Positions 1-5,463 of a DNA stretch of 12,252 nucleotides are shown piece after piece. Under the pieces are notes generated by a model that was given only the letters and a program-made list of their open reading frames with translations, did no database searches and had not been told where the DNA came from. This DNA is from JAGOZV01 sp964346445. GTDB lineage: Bacteria > Patescibacteriota > Saccharimonadia > Saccharimonadales > Saccharimonadaceae. Positions within the stretch are counted from its first letter, which is position 1. The number at the start of each line of letters is the position of its first letter. The position numbers and the translations under genes are program-made. The stretch covers positions 1 through 12,252 of the forward strand of contig CAYFUI010000019.1 of NCBI GenBank assembly GCA_964346445.1. Reading direction: 5' to 3'.

Positions 1-2
1 AA

Positions 3-497
3 CCAGATGGAGCTAATCCAACCACAGACCCTGCTCAGCCATCAACTGCTACAGATGGTGGAGTTAACCCTTCTGGAAGGCAGTTTGGTTACCTGTATAA
101 TTATTGCGCAACCATGGGTGCACAACAAGGTACTAGTGCGTGTCTGATGTACAACGCTAATCCTTTACCAGATCCAGATAATACCATTTGCCCAAAAGGT
201 TGGATTGTACCATCTGGTACTTTAAAAACCGGTGATTTTACTATATTAAATAATTTGATTAATTCTGGCTCAACAACAACCAGTAAAGGGTTACCTGACA
301 CAGCCTTCTCCCAGCTTGCGGGCGTATACAATGAGCAGTTTGAGTATGCGGGGTCTCATGGGTACTACTGGACCTCCACACCATATTCAGGCGCCTATTC
401 CCTTTTTGTATACATAAATCCTAACTATGTCCATCCTGGAATGAATAATTATATAAATAAAGGATTTGGCCGGGCCGTACGCTGTATTGCTAAATAA
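3..497 (+). CDS. FISUMP-domain-like surface protein, 3' part (5' end outside window)
   Basis: The reading frame is open from the left window edge to TAA at 495-497, giving the last 164 residues of a longer protein. The ATG at 114 is internal to this frame, since the upstream in-frame sequence (Pro/Thr/Asp-rich, like a linker) runs on into Y-L-Y-N-Y-C. Motifs seen: YLYNYCAT, then a second Cys (ACLMY), ICPKGWIVPSG, YYWTSTPY and the C-terminal GFGRAVRCIAK. This order (Cys-rich start, CPKGW-x-x-P, YW-T/S-S, ending in xVRCI) resembles the Fibrobacter succinogenes major paralogous domain (FISUMP, TIGR02145), common in large exported proteins of CPR bacteria. The function is unknown; a surface-exposed, disulfide-bonded, adhesion-like module is an inference. 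The signal peptide or anchor must lie upstream. The gene ends in the shared terminator at 519-551 and faces the reverse-strand gene at 570-899. Confidence 0.75.
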   Translation, partial: PDGANPTTDPAQPSTATDGGVNPSGRQFGYLYNYCATMGAQQGTSACLMYNANPLPDPDNTICPKGWIVPSGTLKTGDFTILNNLINSGSTTTSKGLPDTAFSQLAGVYNEQFEYAGSHGYYWTSTPYSGAYSLFVYINPNYVHPGMNNYINKGFGRAVRCIAK

Positions 498-518
498 TCC
501 TGGGTTATCATGTTTAAA

Positions 519-551
519 AAACCACCCCCATTATTTAAGTGGGGGTGGTTT
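519..551. terminator. Bidirectional intrinsic terminator between convergent genes
   Basis: This is a perfect 12-bp inverted repeat, AAACCACCCCCA (519-530) and TGGGGGTGGTTT (540-551), with a 9-nt A/T-rich loop. The six A residues at 516-521 give a U-run for transcripts on the reverse strand, so it best fits the end of the 570-899 gene. On the forward strand the U-run is short (TTT at 549-551, then GG), but the GC-rich stem should also help stop the gene ending at 497. Confidence 0.85.
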
Positions 552-569
552 GGTTCGTGCTACCTTAGC

Positions 570-899
570 TTATGCTAGGCCAGCAGAGATGCGGATTAAT
601 TCAAGGTGTAGGTGAAGCACCCATAGGGCAAGAATGAATACCGTGATAGATAAGACAAGCCAATAAATTGTTTGGTCGGTTACCTTGTATGTAAAGAATG
701 GTGTGTCATTCTTGGCTAGTTTGAAGTTTTCGTATTTTGGTTGCTTTTTGCGGGTTGTTTTTTTAGCAGGAGCCCTTTTTGCTGGGGTAGCTTTTCTGGC
801 TGGAGCTTTCTTTGCTGGCGCCCTTTTAGCAGGTGCTGCTCTTTTCGCTGGGGCTTTTTTAGCCGGCGTTTTTTTAGTTGTCTTTTTTGCTGTTGCCAT
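570..899 (-). CDS. Ala/Lys/Pro-repeat basic protein with one C-terminal membrane helix
   Basis: The protein has 109 residues. Residues 5-52 form a strongly basic low-complexity region built from AKK-x-PAKRA-type repeats, like the tails of histone H1 or bacterial AlgP/HctB-type nucleoid proteins. A short polar linker (53-77) follows. Residues 78-99 (starting IYWLVLSITVF) form one hydrophobic helix, and the last ten residues are amphipathic. The start ATG at 897-899 has a good ribosome site on the reverse strand (AAGGAGAA, 5-6 nt spacing). There is no signal peptide; positive charge before a single helix predicts the basic tail in the cytoplasm. Inference: a membrane-anchored nucleic-acid- or polyphosphate-binding tail that could tether DNA or ribosomes to the membrane. 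I do not recognise a named family, and low-complexity Lys/Ala tails are not diagnostic. It has its own promoter and ends at the shared terminator. Confidence 0.8.
   Translation of the reverse strand: MATAKKTTKKTPAKKAPAKRAAPAKRAPAKKAPARKATPAKRAPAKKTTRKKQPKYENFKLAKNDTPFFTYKVTDQTIYWLVLSITVFILALWVLHLHLELIRISAGLA
759..866 (-). repeat. Degenerate in-gene repeat encoding PAKRA/PAKKA units
   Basis: This part of the reverse-strand gene encodes residues 12-47, six to seven degenerate PAKKA/PAKRA/PARKA units. On the forward strand it reads as recurring GCTGG and CTTTTTTAGC/CTTTTTTGC words. The repeat explains the long forward-strand open frames here, which are not genes. Confidence 0.75.
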
Positions 900-947
900 T
901 ACTTCTCCTTATTGCCCACCTAGGCATTTAAAATAGCTAATGCTTAA

Positions 948-977
948 ATTATGCCACAGTTGCCTGGTTAAATGCAA
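948..977 (-). promoter_or_regulatory. Putative sigma70-type promoter for the Ala/Lys/Pro-repeat gene
   Basis: On the reverse strand TTGCAT (complement of 972-977) and CATAAT (complement of 948-953) are separated by 18 bp. The bases just before the -10 are TGG, giving an extended -10 (TGn). Predicted transcription starts near 941, leaving about 40 nt of leader. It lies back to back with the promoter at 998-1026. Confidence 0.5.
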
Positions 978-997
978 TAGTTTTAATTAACACAATC

Positions 998-1026
998 TTG
1001 ACATATAAGCAATATAGTGCTACAAT
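998..1026 (+). promoter_or_regulatory. Strong sigma70-type promoter for the 1078-2085 gene
   Basis: TTGACA (998-1003) is a perfect -35. A 17-bp spacer follows, then TACAAT (1021-1026), one mismatch from the -10 consensus. The preceding 980-997 is A/T-rich and could act as an UP element. Predicted start near 1033, giving a leader of about 45 nt. Confidence 0.75.
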
Positions 1027-1077
1027 AGTAGTTGTATAAGTATCATTTAACTTGCGTGGAGAAAGGTGGTTCTAGCC

Positions 1078-2085
1078 GTGGAGAGCGTTAAAGAACAGTA
1101 TTCAACTAGGTATCTTGCCTTAAAGCAAGAGGCCTCCTTAACACCCCTTATTTTTTTAAATGCTGCTAAAAAAGCTTATGCCACTTTTACCAGGCAAGAC
1201 CGCGAAATTATACATGAGTTAACGCATAACAATATTGATATTATGTCCTTAATAAATTACTGGCGCCAAACTTATCAGCCGCTAATAACCCAGTTAAGCC
1301 AAAGCACTACTAAACCAGCCTTAATTAACCGCATTAAGCAAGACCTGGTAGTAGATGCAGCCGTTGCTAAAGAATATATTGAAAAAATGTTGAATGAGCG
1401 CACCTTGACCGCGCAAAACGTCTTAATAAATGAATTTGTAGACACAACCAACCATGACGCTAGTATTGATGCAACTAACCAACTGCGGCTTTTATTGAAC
1501 TGGCCGGCTAGTGATTTAGATTTATTCTTTGACCGTTACATTACTTATGAGCTATATAAAGACGTTAGCCATACTTTAGGTATGACTATCTATGACAAAT
1601 GGCGTGCATGGCCTGTCCGGCTGGTACAAGCTGTACGGGAGAGGCGATCAGTTAAGCGCCTACAGCGTAACGTCCGTAAACAAATTAGTTTATTAGAAGA
1701 TGAACGGGGGCAAGTGCAGCAATCCTACAATGGTTTACCAGCCCGTATGTTTAAATTAAATATGAACCTTGTTACTGTTCTTGCAGCCCGGCAAGAATAT
1801 AACAAAGCCCTAGATAAACTTTCACAAAAAAGCCGTGCATCGGCAGCTAAGCGTTTAAGCCTCTATGAAAAGAACACTAAAGCCATTCGTACAGATTATG
1901 TAGATAGTTTACCAGCCAGCGCAAAATTAGGTGATGTGCAAGAGGTTGTTAAGGAGGTAGACTCTGTCATGCTAGAGGTCTTTGATATGGACAGCACAGC
2001 CCGTAATGGCTTAATGGACCAGTTTAAGCGTTATCGTGAAATCACCAATTCAATTAAGGCTTTAAACACAAAGTTAAAACAGTAG
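1078..2085 (+). CDS. Hypothetical helical cytoplasmic protein
   Basis: The protein has 335 residues from GTG at 1078; an alternative GTG at 1066 adds four residues. I prefer 1078 because the best Shine-Dalgarno (AAAGGTGG, 1062-1069) sits 8 nt before it, whereas from 1066 that motif overlaps the start; the weaker GGAG at 1058-1061 could still serve 1066. The sequence is rich in Leu, Lys, Arg, Gln and Asn and looks mostly alpha-helical. A very basic stretch around residues 165-210 (RERRSVKRLQRNVRKQ) runs into a heptad-like coiled-coil segment, and the C-terminus is again helical and basic. There is no membrane helix, signal peptide, Cys motif or nucleotide-binding loop. I do not recognise the family. 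It has its own strong promoter and ends (TAG) just before the ribosomal promoter, so read-through into the ribosomal block is possible. Nucleic-acid or ribosome contact is only a guess from charge. Confidence 0.75.
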   Translation: MESVKEQYSTRYLALKQEASLTPLIFLNAAKKAYATFTRQDREIIHELTHNNIDIMSLINYWRQTYQPLITQLSQSTTKPALINRIKQDLVVDAAVAKEYIEKMLNERTLTAQNVLINEFVDTTNHDASIDATNQLRLLLNWPASDLDLFFDRYITYELYKDVSHTLGMTIYDKWRAWPVRLVQAVRERRSVKRLQRNVRKQISLLEDERGQVQQSYNGLPARMFKLNMNLVTVLAARQEYNKALDKLSQKSRASAAKRLSLYEKNTKAIRTDYVDSLPASAKLGDVQEVVKEVDSVMLEVFDMDSTARNGLMDQFKRYREITNSIKALNTKLKQ

Positions 2086-2094
2086 CAAAAACAC

Positions 2095-2123
2095 TTGTCA
2101 TAAAGGGTGAAGTGTGTTAATAT
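2095..2123 (+). promoter_or_regulatory. Main promoter of the ribosomal protein block
   Basis: TTGTCA (2095-2100), a 17-bp spacer and TAATAT (2118-2123) each differ from consensus by one or two bases. It begins 10 bp after the stop codon of the upstream gene. A short imperfect inverted repeat (ACACTT 2091-2096, AAGTGT 2110-2115) overlaps it and may be a weak terminator or a binding site. Predicted start near 2130. Confidence 0.7.
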
Positions 2124-2136
2124 TCTTATTGTAACT

Positions 2137-2150
2137 TTATTACGTAATAA
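2137..2150. promoter_or_regulatory. 14-bp perfect palindrome just downstream of the promoter (candidate operator)
   Basis: TTATTACGTAATAA reads identically on both strands and lies 13 bp after the -10, at about +8 to +21. With no central unpaired bases it cannot form a normal RNA hairpin without melting the middle, so a dimeric DNA-binding regulator is the more natural reading. No regulator is identified. Confidence 0.4.
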
Positions 2151-2202
2151 CAACTATTTCTTGGTGAATTAGTAAGCCCAAGTGGTTCGTGCACGTGCAA
2201 AC

Positions 2203-2224
2203 AGTATAAAGTAGCCTTTATACT
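2203..2224 (+). other. 9-bp RNA hairpin with TAGC loop in the rplC leader
   Basis: AGTATAAAG (2203-2211) and CTTTATACT (2216-2224) are perfect complements around a 4-nt loop. No U-run follows (TAGCTCATG), so it is not an intrinsic terminator. It could be a protein-binding or RNase-processing stem. Confidence 0.55.
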
Positions 2225-2317
2225 TAGCTCATGTATACCCTATAGAATAAAGCTGTAGGAAAGGACTGCTAGACGGAACTGCTTTCCACCGAGAATTTTA
2301 AATGGGAGCACGAAAGA

Positions 2318-2932
2318 ATGAAAACTCTTCTCGGTACCAAAATTGGTATGACCCAAATCATTAGCGAGGATGGTGTAGCCGTACCGGTTACATTAGTTCA
2401 AGCTGGGCCTGTAACTGTGACTCAAGTAAAGACTGTCGAAACCGATGGTTACAATGCAGTTCAGGTGGCGTATGGTGAGGGTAAGAACTTGAGCAAGGCC
2501 GTGGCTGGGCATGTAAAACCAGCTGAAATTTCTCCGAAGTATATTCGGGAAGTCCGTGTTAAGGAGATCCCGGAAGGGGTCAAGGTTGGCGACACTATTG
2601 ATGTGTCTCAGTTTGCGCTGGGAGATATTGTAGATGTAACTGGCACAAGCAAAGGTAAAGGCTTTGCTGGAACAGTGAAGCGTCACAACTTTAATACTAG
2701 TAAAGAGACCCACGGTGGCAACGGTAATGTTCGCCGCACTGGCTCTATTGGTTCTATGTATCCGCAAAAGGTCTTTAAAGGCAAGCGTATGCCAGGACAA
2801 ATGGGTCATGAGCGTGTCACTGTTAAGAACTTAAGTGTTGCTTATGTGGATGCCGCTAATAACCTTTTAGGTTTACGTGGCGCCGTTCCTGGCCCGCGCA
2901 AGGGCTTATTAGTAATTGGAGGTGAAGTATAA
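2318..2932 (+). CDS. rplC: 50S ribosomal protein L3 (uL3)
   Basis: The protein has 204 residues, the usual bacterial length. It binds 23S rRNA early in assembly, and its long extension reaches towards the peptidyl transferase centre. Seen: start MKTLLGTKIGMTQI, the VTGTSKGKGFAG motif (107-118), the RRTGSIG loop (129-135), then KVFKGKRMPGQMG and VTVKNL, ending in GAVPGPRKG. The E. coli Gln150 methylation context (GSIGQNQ) is not present; the loop reads GSIGSMYPQ, closer to Gram-positive forms. It is the first gene of the block; rpsJ, which precedes it in most bacteria, is absent. Shine-Dalgarno GGGAG lies 9 nt before the ATG. The stop overlaps the rplD start as TAATG, suggesting translational coupling. 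Confidence 0.97.
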   Translation: MKTLLGTKIGMTQIISEDGVAVPVTLVQAGPVTVTQVKTVETDGYNAVQVAYGEGKNLSKAVAGHVKPAEISPKYIREVRVKEIPEGVKVGDTIDVSQFALGDIVDVTGTSKGKGFAGTVKRHNFNTSKETHGGNGNVRRTGSIGSMYPQKVFKGKRMPGQMGHERVTVKNLSVAYVDAANNLLGLRGAVPGPRKGLLVIGGEV

Positions 2933-3540
2933 TGGCACAAGATAAGAAAAACCAAAGCACTTTGCCGCAATCTGTCTTTGCAGTTGAAGTCCCAAACCAT
3001 GAACTGCTAAAACTCGCATACGATTCATATTTAGCTAACTCCCGCCAAGCTAGCGCCACCACCTTGCAACGTGGTGAAGTGCGTGGTGGTGGTAAGAAGC
3101 CATGGCGTCAAAAAGGTACCGGCCGCGCCCGTTTTGGTTCAAGCCGTAACCCCATCTGGCGTGGTGGTGGTGTCGTTTTTGGCCCACGTGGTAATGAGAA
3201 TTACAAAAAGAAGCTTTCCACTAATTCACGGCGTGTAGCATTAAGGCAGGCCCTAACACTTGCTAACCAGGCCGGAAAAATTAAAGTATTAGATATCAAC
3301 CTAGATGGTAAGACAAAAAGTGGTGCTAAATTCCTTAAAGACAACAATTTAGATCGCAGAGTCTTATTGGTTGTAGATGAAAAGACGCCAGAATTGCTAC
3401 AGTCCACTAACAATATTCAAAATGCCTTGCTAATGCGGGCAAATTACCTGTCAGTTTACCATGTACTTAATGCCGATAATATTGTTTTAACACCTAAAGC
3501 GGTTGAAGTGCTTGAGGCTTGGCTAGGAGGGGAGAAGTAA
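2932..3540 (+). CDS. rplD: 50S ribosomal protein L4 (uL4)
   Basis: The protein has 202 residues. It is a primary 23S rRNA binder whose loop lines the exit tunnel constriction with L22. The conserved loop is seen at residues 52-85 (GGGKKPWRQKGTGRAR, then PIWRGGGVVFGP). The C-terminal alpha/beta domain has VLLVVDE and NADNIVLT as in the family. ATG shares one base with the rplC stop; the Shine-Dalgarno TTGGAGGTG lies inside rplC and encodes its final Gly-Gly. In E. coli L4 represses its own operon by binding the leader, so it is the leading candidate ligand for the leader at 2130-2317, though that is inference. Confidence 0.97.
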   Translation: MAQDKKNQSTLPQSVFAVEVPNHELLKLAYDSYLANSRQASATTLQRGEVRGGGKKPWRQKGTGRARFGSSRNPIWRGGGVVFGPRGNENYKKKLSTNSRRVALRQALTLANQAGKIKVLDINLDGKTKSGAKFLKDNNLDRRVLLVVDEKTPELLQSTNNIQNALLMRANYLSVYHVLNADNIVLTPKAVEVLEAWLGGEK

Positions 3541-3542
3541 TT

Positions 3543-3884
3543 ATGGCAAAAGATACTATAACACCACTACAAACCGAAAAGGCTTATACCGCAAGTGGTA
3601 ATAATGAATATATATTTAGCGTTCCACTCCACTACAACAAGAAGCAAATAGTTCAGGCTGTAGAGGAAGAGTTTAAGGTTAAAGTTGTGTCTATTAAAAC
3701 CCTTATCCAGTCCGGTAAAGCTATTCGCTACTCACGTGGCAAGAACCGTTACCCTGGCACGACACACCGTGCCGACCATAAGAAAGCCTATGTGCGCTTG
3801 GCAGAAGGTGACTCAATCCAAGTGTTTGATGAAGCACCAGTAGAGGCTAGTGCACCAGTGGCTGCAGAAAAGGAGACGAAATAA
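3543..3884 (+). CDS. rplW: 50S ribosomal protein L23 (uL23)
   Basis: The protein has 113 residues from ATG 3543. A longer frame from 3519 lies inside rplD and is rejected because the strong Shine-Dalgarno AGGAGGGGAG (3525-3534) sits correctly for 3543. L23 sits at the tunnel exit and is the docking site for trigger factor and SRP. Seen: PLQTEKA near the start, the basic loop with RYSRGKNRYPGTTHRADHKKAYV (residues 62-84) and a core ending near residue 95. Residues 96-113 form an extra acidic, Ala/Pro-rich tail (EAPVEASAPVAAEKETK), longer than in E. coli. Its last codons carry the Shine-Dalgarno for rplB, and the stop overlaps the rplB ATG (TAATG). Confidence 0.96.
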   Translation: MAKDTITPLQTEKAYTASGNNEYIFSVPLHYNKKQIVQAVEEEFKVKVVSIKTLIQSGKAIRYSRGKNRYPGTTHRADHKKAYVRLAEGDSIQVFDEAPVEASAPVAAEKETK

Positions 3885-4723
3885 TGGCGGTTACTAAATT
3901 TAACCCAACTACACCCGGCCGGCGTGGCGGTACTACCGAAGATTATTCACAAATAACCACCAAGAAGCCATTAAAAAGCTTGACTAAAACTAAAAAGCAA
4001 ACTGCCGGTCGTAATAATACTGGTAGGATTACTGTCAGGCACCGCGGTGGCGGCGTAAAACGCCATTACCGCTTAGTTAATCATGGCTTACCAGCTGGTA
4101 CCGTTGCAACTATTGAAGCTATTGAATACGACCCAAACCGTTCGGCACGTATTGCCAGAATCAAAGACCAAAACGGTCTTTACCACTACATTATTGCCGA
4201 CACAACAATGACGGTTGGCAAGGTGGTTACAAGTGGTTCTGATGCGCCTATTCAAGCTTCTAACCGCTTACCGCTCGCCGATATTCCAGTTGGTTCACAA
4301 ATCCACACCATTGAGATTAACCCAGGCAAAGGTGGCCAAATGGTCCGGTCTGCTGGCACAAGAGCCCAGCTAATGGCTAAGGAAGACGGCTATGCCTTAG
4401 TAAAATTGCCTAGTGGCGAAGTACGTAAATTCCGTTTAGAAGCAACCGCCGCAATTGGCACCGTCAGTAACGTTCAGCACCAAAATGTTAAGATTGGCTC
4501 AGCCGGGCGTAACCGCCGTAAGGGCAAACGCCCAGCAGTTCGTGGAGTAGTGATGAATGCCACAGACCATCCACATGGTGGTGGAGATGGTGGGGCGCAT
4601 GGTACTGGTAAAGCACCACGTACACCTTGGGGTCAACTAACACTTGGCTACAGGACACGTCGTCGTAAAGACACTAACAAACTTATTGTTAAGAATCGCC
4701 ACGAAGCGAAGAGGAAGAGGTAG
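3884..4723 (+). CDS. rplB: 50S ribosomal protein L2 (uL2)
   Basis: The protein has 279 residues, the normal length. It is needed for subunit association and peptidyl transferase centre assembly. Seen: GRITVRHRGGGVKRHYR (47-63), NPGKGGQMVRSAGT in the middle, and the hallmark NATDHPHGGGDGGAHG. The His in DHPHGG falls at residue 229, the same number as the E. coli His229 implicated in activity. The C-terminal end (KDTNKLIVKNRHEAKRKR) is typical. It stops with TAG and leaves a 3-nt gap to rpsS. Confidence 0.98.
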   Translation: MAVTKFNPTTPGRRGGTTEDYSQITTKKPLKSLTKTKKQTAGRNNTGRITVRHRGGGVKRHYRLVNHGLPAGTVATIEAIEYDPNRSARIARIKDQNGLYHYIIADTTMTVGKVVTSGSDAPIQASNRLPLADIPVGSQIHTIEINPGKGGQMVRSAGTRAQLMAKEDGYALVKLPSGEVRKFRLEATAAIGTVSNVQHQNVKIGSAGRNRRKGKRPAVRGVVMNATDHPHGGGDGGAHGTGKAPRTPWGQLTLGYRTRRRKDTNKLIVKNRHEAKRKR

Positions 4724-4726
4724 AGT

Positions 4727-4993
4727 ATGAGTCGTTCATTAAAAAAAGGTCCGTACGTAGATTTTAAACTACTTAAGAAGATCCAAGCCTTAGGTCCAGA
4801 CGATAGGACAGTTATAAAAACTTGGGCACGCGAAAGCACAATAAGCCCAGAGTTCGTTGGTAGAACCATTGCTGTTCATAACGGCCGTGTTCATGTTCCG
4901 GTGTTAATCACAGAAAACATGGTAGGGCATAAACTGGGAGAATTTAGCCCAACCCGTAAATTCCGCAAGCACGGTGGAAAGGATAAGAAGTAA
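4727..4993 (+). CDS. rpsS: 30S ribosomal protein S19 (uS19)
   Basis: The protein has 88 residues. It is part of the 30S head near the A site and pairs with S13. Seen: SRSLKKGPYVD (2-12), the signature GRTIAVHNGRVHVPVLI and GHKLGEFSPTRKF. The C-terminal KHGGKDKK is basic, as usual. The ribosome site AGAGGAAGAGG lies in the last codons of rplB. The stop overlaps the rplV ATG (TAATG). Confidence 0.97.
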   Translation: MSRSLKKGPYVDFKLLKKIQALGPDDRTVIKTWARESTISPEFVGRTIAVHNGRVHVPVLITENMVGHKLGEFSPTRKFRKHGGKDKK

Positions 4994-5463
4994 TGGCTGA
5001 AACTACTGTTGTACGTGCATACATAAAAGGGGTCGAACTAGCCCCACGTAAGGTAGCAATTGTAGCTAGCCTAGCCCGTCGTAACACTGTGGAAGATGCC
5101 CTCGTCATTCTTTCACACACCCCGCGCCGCTCTGCCTTACCCCTTATTAAAGCTATTGAGAGTGCTAAAGCTAACGCCGTTAACAACGATGGCTTAGACC
5201 CAAACACTTTGGTTATAAAAACTCTCTCTGTGACAACTGGTAAGCGCATGCGTCGTTTCCGTCCTGCTAGTCGTGGCCGCGCGTTGCCTTATGAGAAAAA
5301 GACATCTAACATTTTAGTTGAACTTGAAGGGACACCAAAGGTTAAGAAGGCTGCCAAAACCGCTGCCTCCAAAACAGCTAGTGCAACTCCAAGTAAAGAA
5401 GTTAAGAAAGTTAAAGAAGTAACTAAGGCTAAAAAGCCAGTAAAGAAAGAGGAGACTAAGTAA
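4993..5463 (+). CDS. rplV: 50S ribosomal protein L22 (uL22) with Lys/Ala-rich C-terminal tail
   Basis: The protein has 156 residues against about 110 in E. coli. The core is residues 1-112: AYIKGVELAPRKVA near the start, NAVNNDGLD, and the long beta hairpin (81-111, KRMRRFRPASRGRA) whose tip lines the exit tunnel with L4. Residues 113-156 are an added low-complexity Lys/Ala/Thr/Val tail, ending KKPVKKEETK. L22 has an outer face next to the tunnel exit, so the tail could reach the exit region or membrane-bound partners; that is inference. The tail resembles the Lys/Ala/Pro repeats of the 570-899 protein and the S5 tail. The last codons provide the Shine-Dalgarno for rpsC, with a TAATG junction. 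Confidence 0.96.
   Translation: MAETTVVRAYIKGVELAPRKVAIVASLARRNTVEDALVILSHTPRRSALPLIKAIESAKANAVNNDGLDPNTLVIKTLSVTTGKRMRRFRPASRGRALPYEKKTSNILVELEGTPKVKKAAKTAASKTASATPSKEVKKVKEVTKAKKPVKKEETK

Larger units (their letters stand above)
2130..2317 (+). promoter_or_regulatory. Structured 5' leader of the rplC-led operon (candidate autoregulatory leader)
   Basis: About 188 nt separate the predicted start from the rplC ATG, with no coding frame of note. Seen in order: a 14-bp perfect palindrome (2137-2150), a 10-bp palindrome TGCACGTGCA (2190-2199), a 9-bp hairpin (2203-2224), a 6-bp stem (GGAAAG 2258-2263 with CTTTCC 2282-2287) and the rplC Shine-Dalgarno GGGAG (2304-2308). TTCGTGC at 2186-2192 is complementary to GCACGAA at 2308-2314, next to the ribosome site. 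In E. coli the S10 operon leader (about 170 nt) mediates L4 feedback; a similar role here is inference from length, position and pairing potential. Confidence 0.5.

Noticed and set aside
101..331. Reverse-strand open frame of 76 residues inside the FISUMP-like gene
   Set aside because: It is antisense to a frame with clear family motifs and has no ribosome site or similarity I recognise.
551..560. 10-nt word TGGTTCGTGC repeated at 2183-2192
   Set aside because: Many 10-nt matches are expected by chance in 12 kb and the two contexts differ; not a real repeat.
685..936. Forward open frames opposite the Ala/Lys/Pro-repeat gene (83 and 60 residues)
   Set aside because: They are complements of a low-complexity repeat on the reverse strand, have no proper ribosome site, and their Phe/Ala/Gly-rich or Cys/Ser-rich content is the mirror of Lys/Ala codons.
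2091..2115. Intrinsic terminator after the hypothetical gene
   Set aside because: The stem is only 6 bp with a 13-nt loop and no clean U-run, and it overlaps the ribosomal promoter.
3519..3542. Upstream ATG extension of L23
   Set aside because: It lies inside rplD, adds non-conserved residues and runs through the Shine-Dalgarno for the ATG at 3543.
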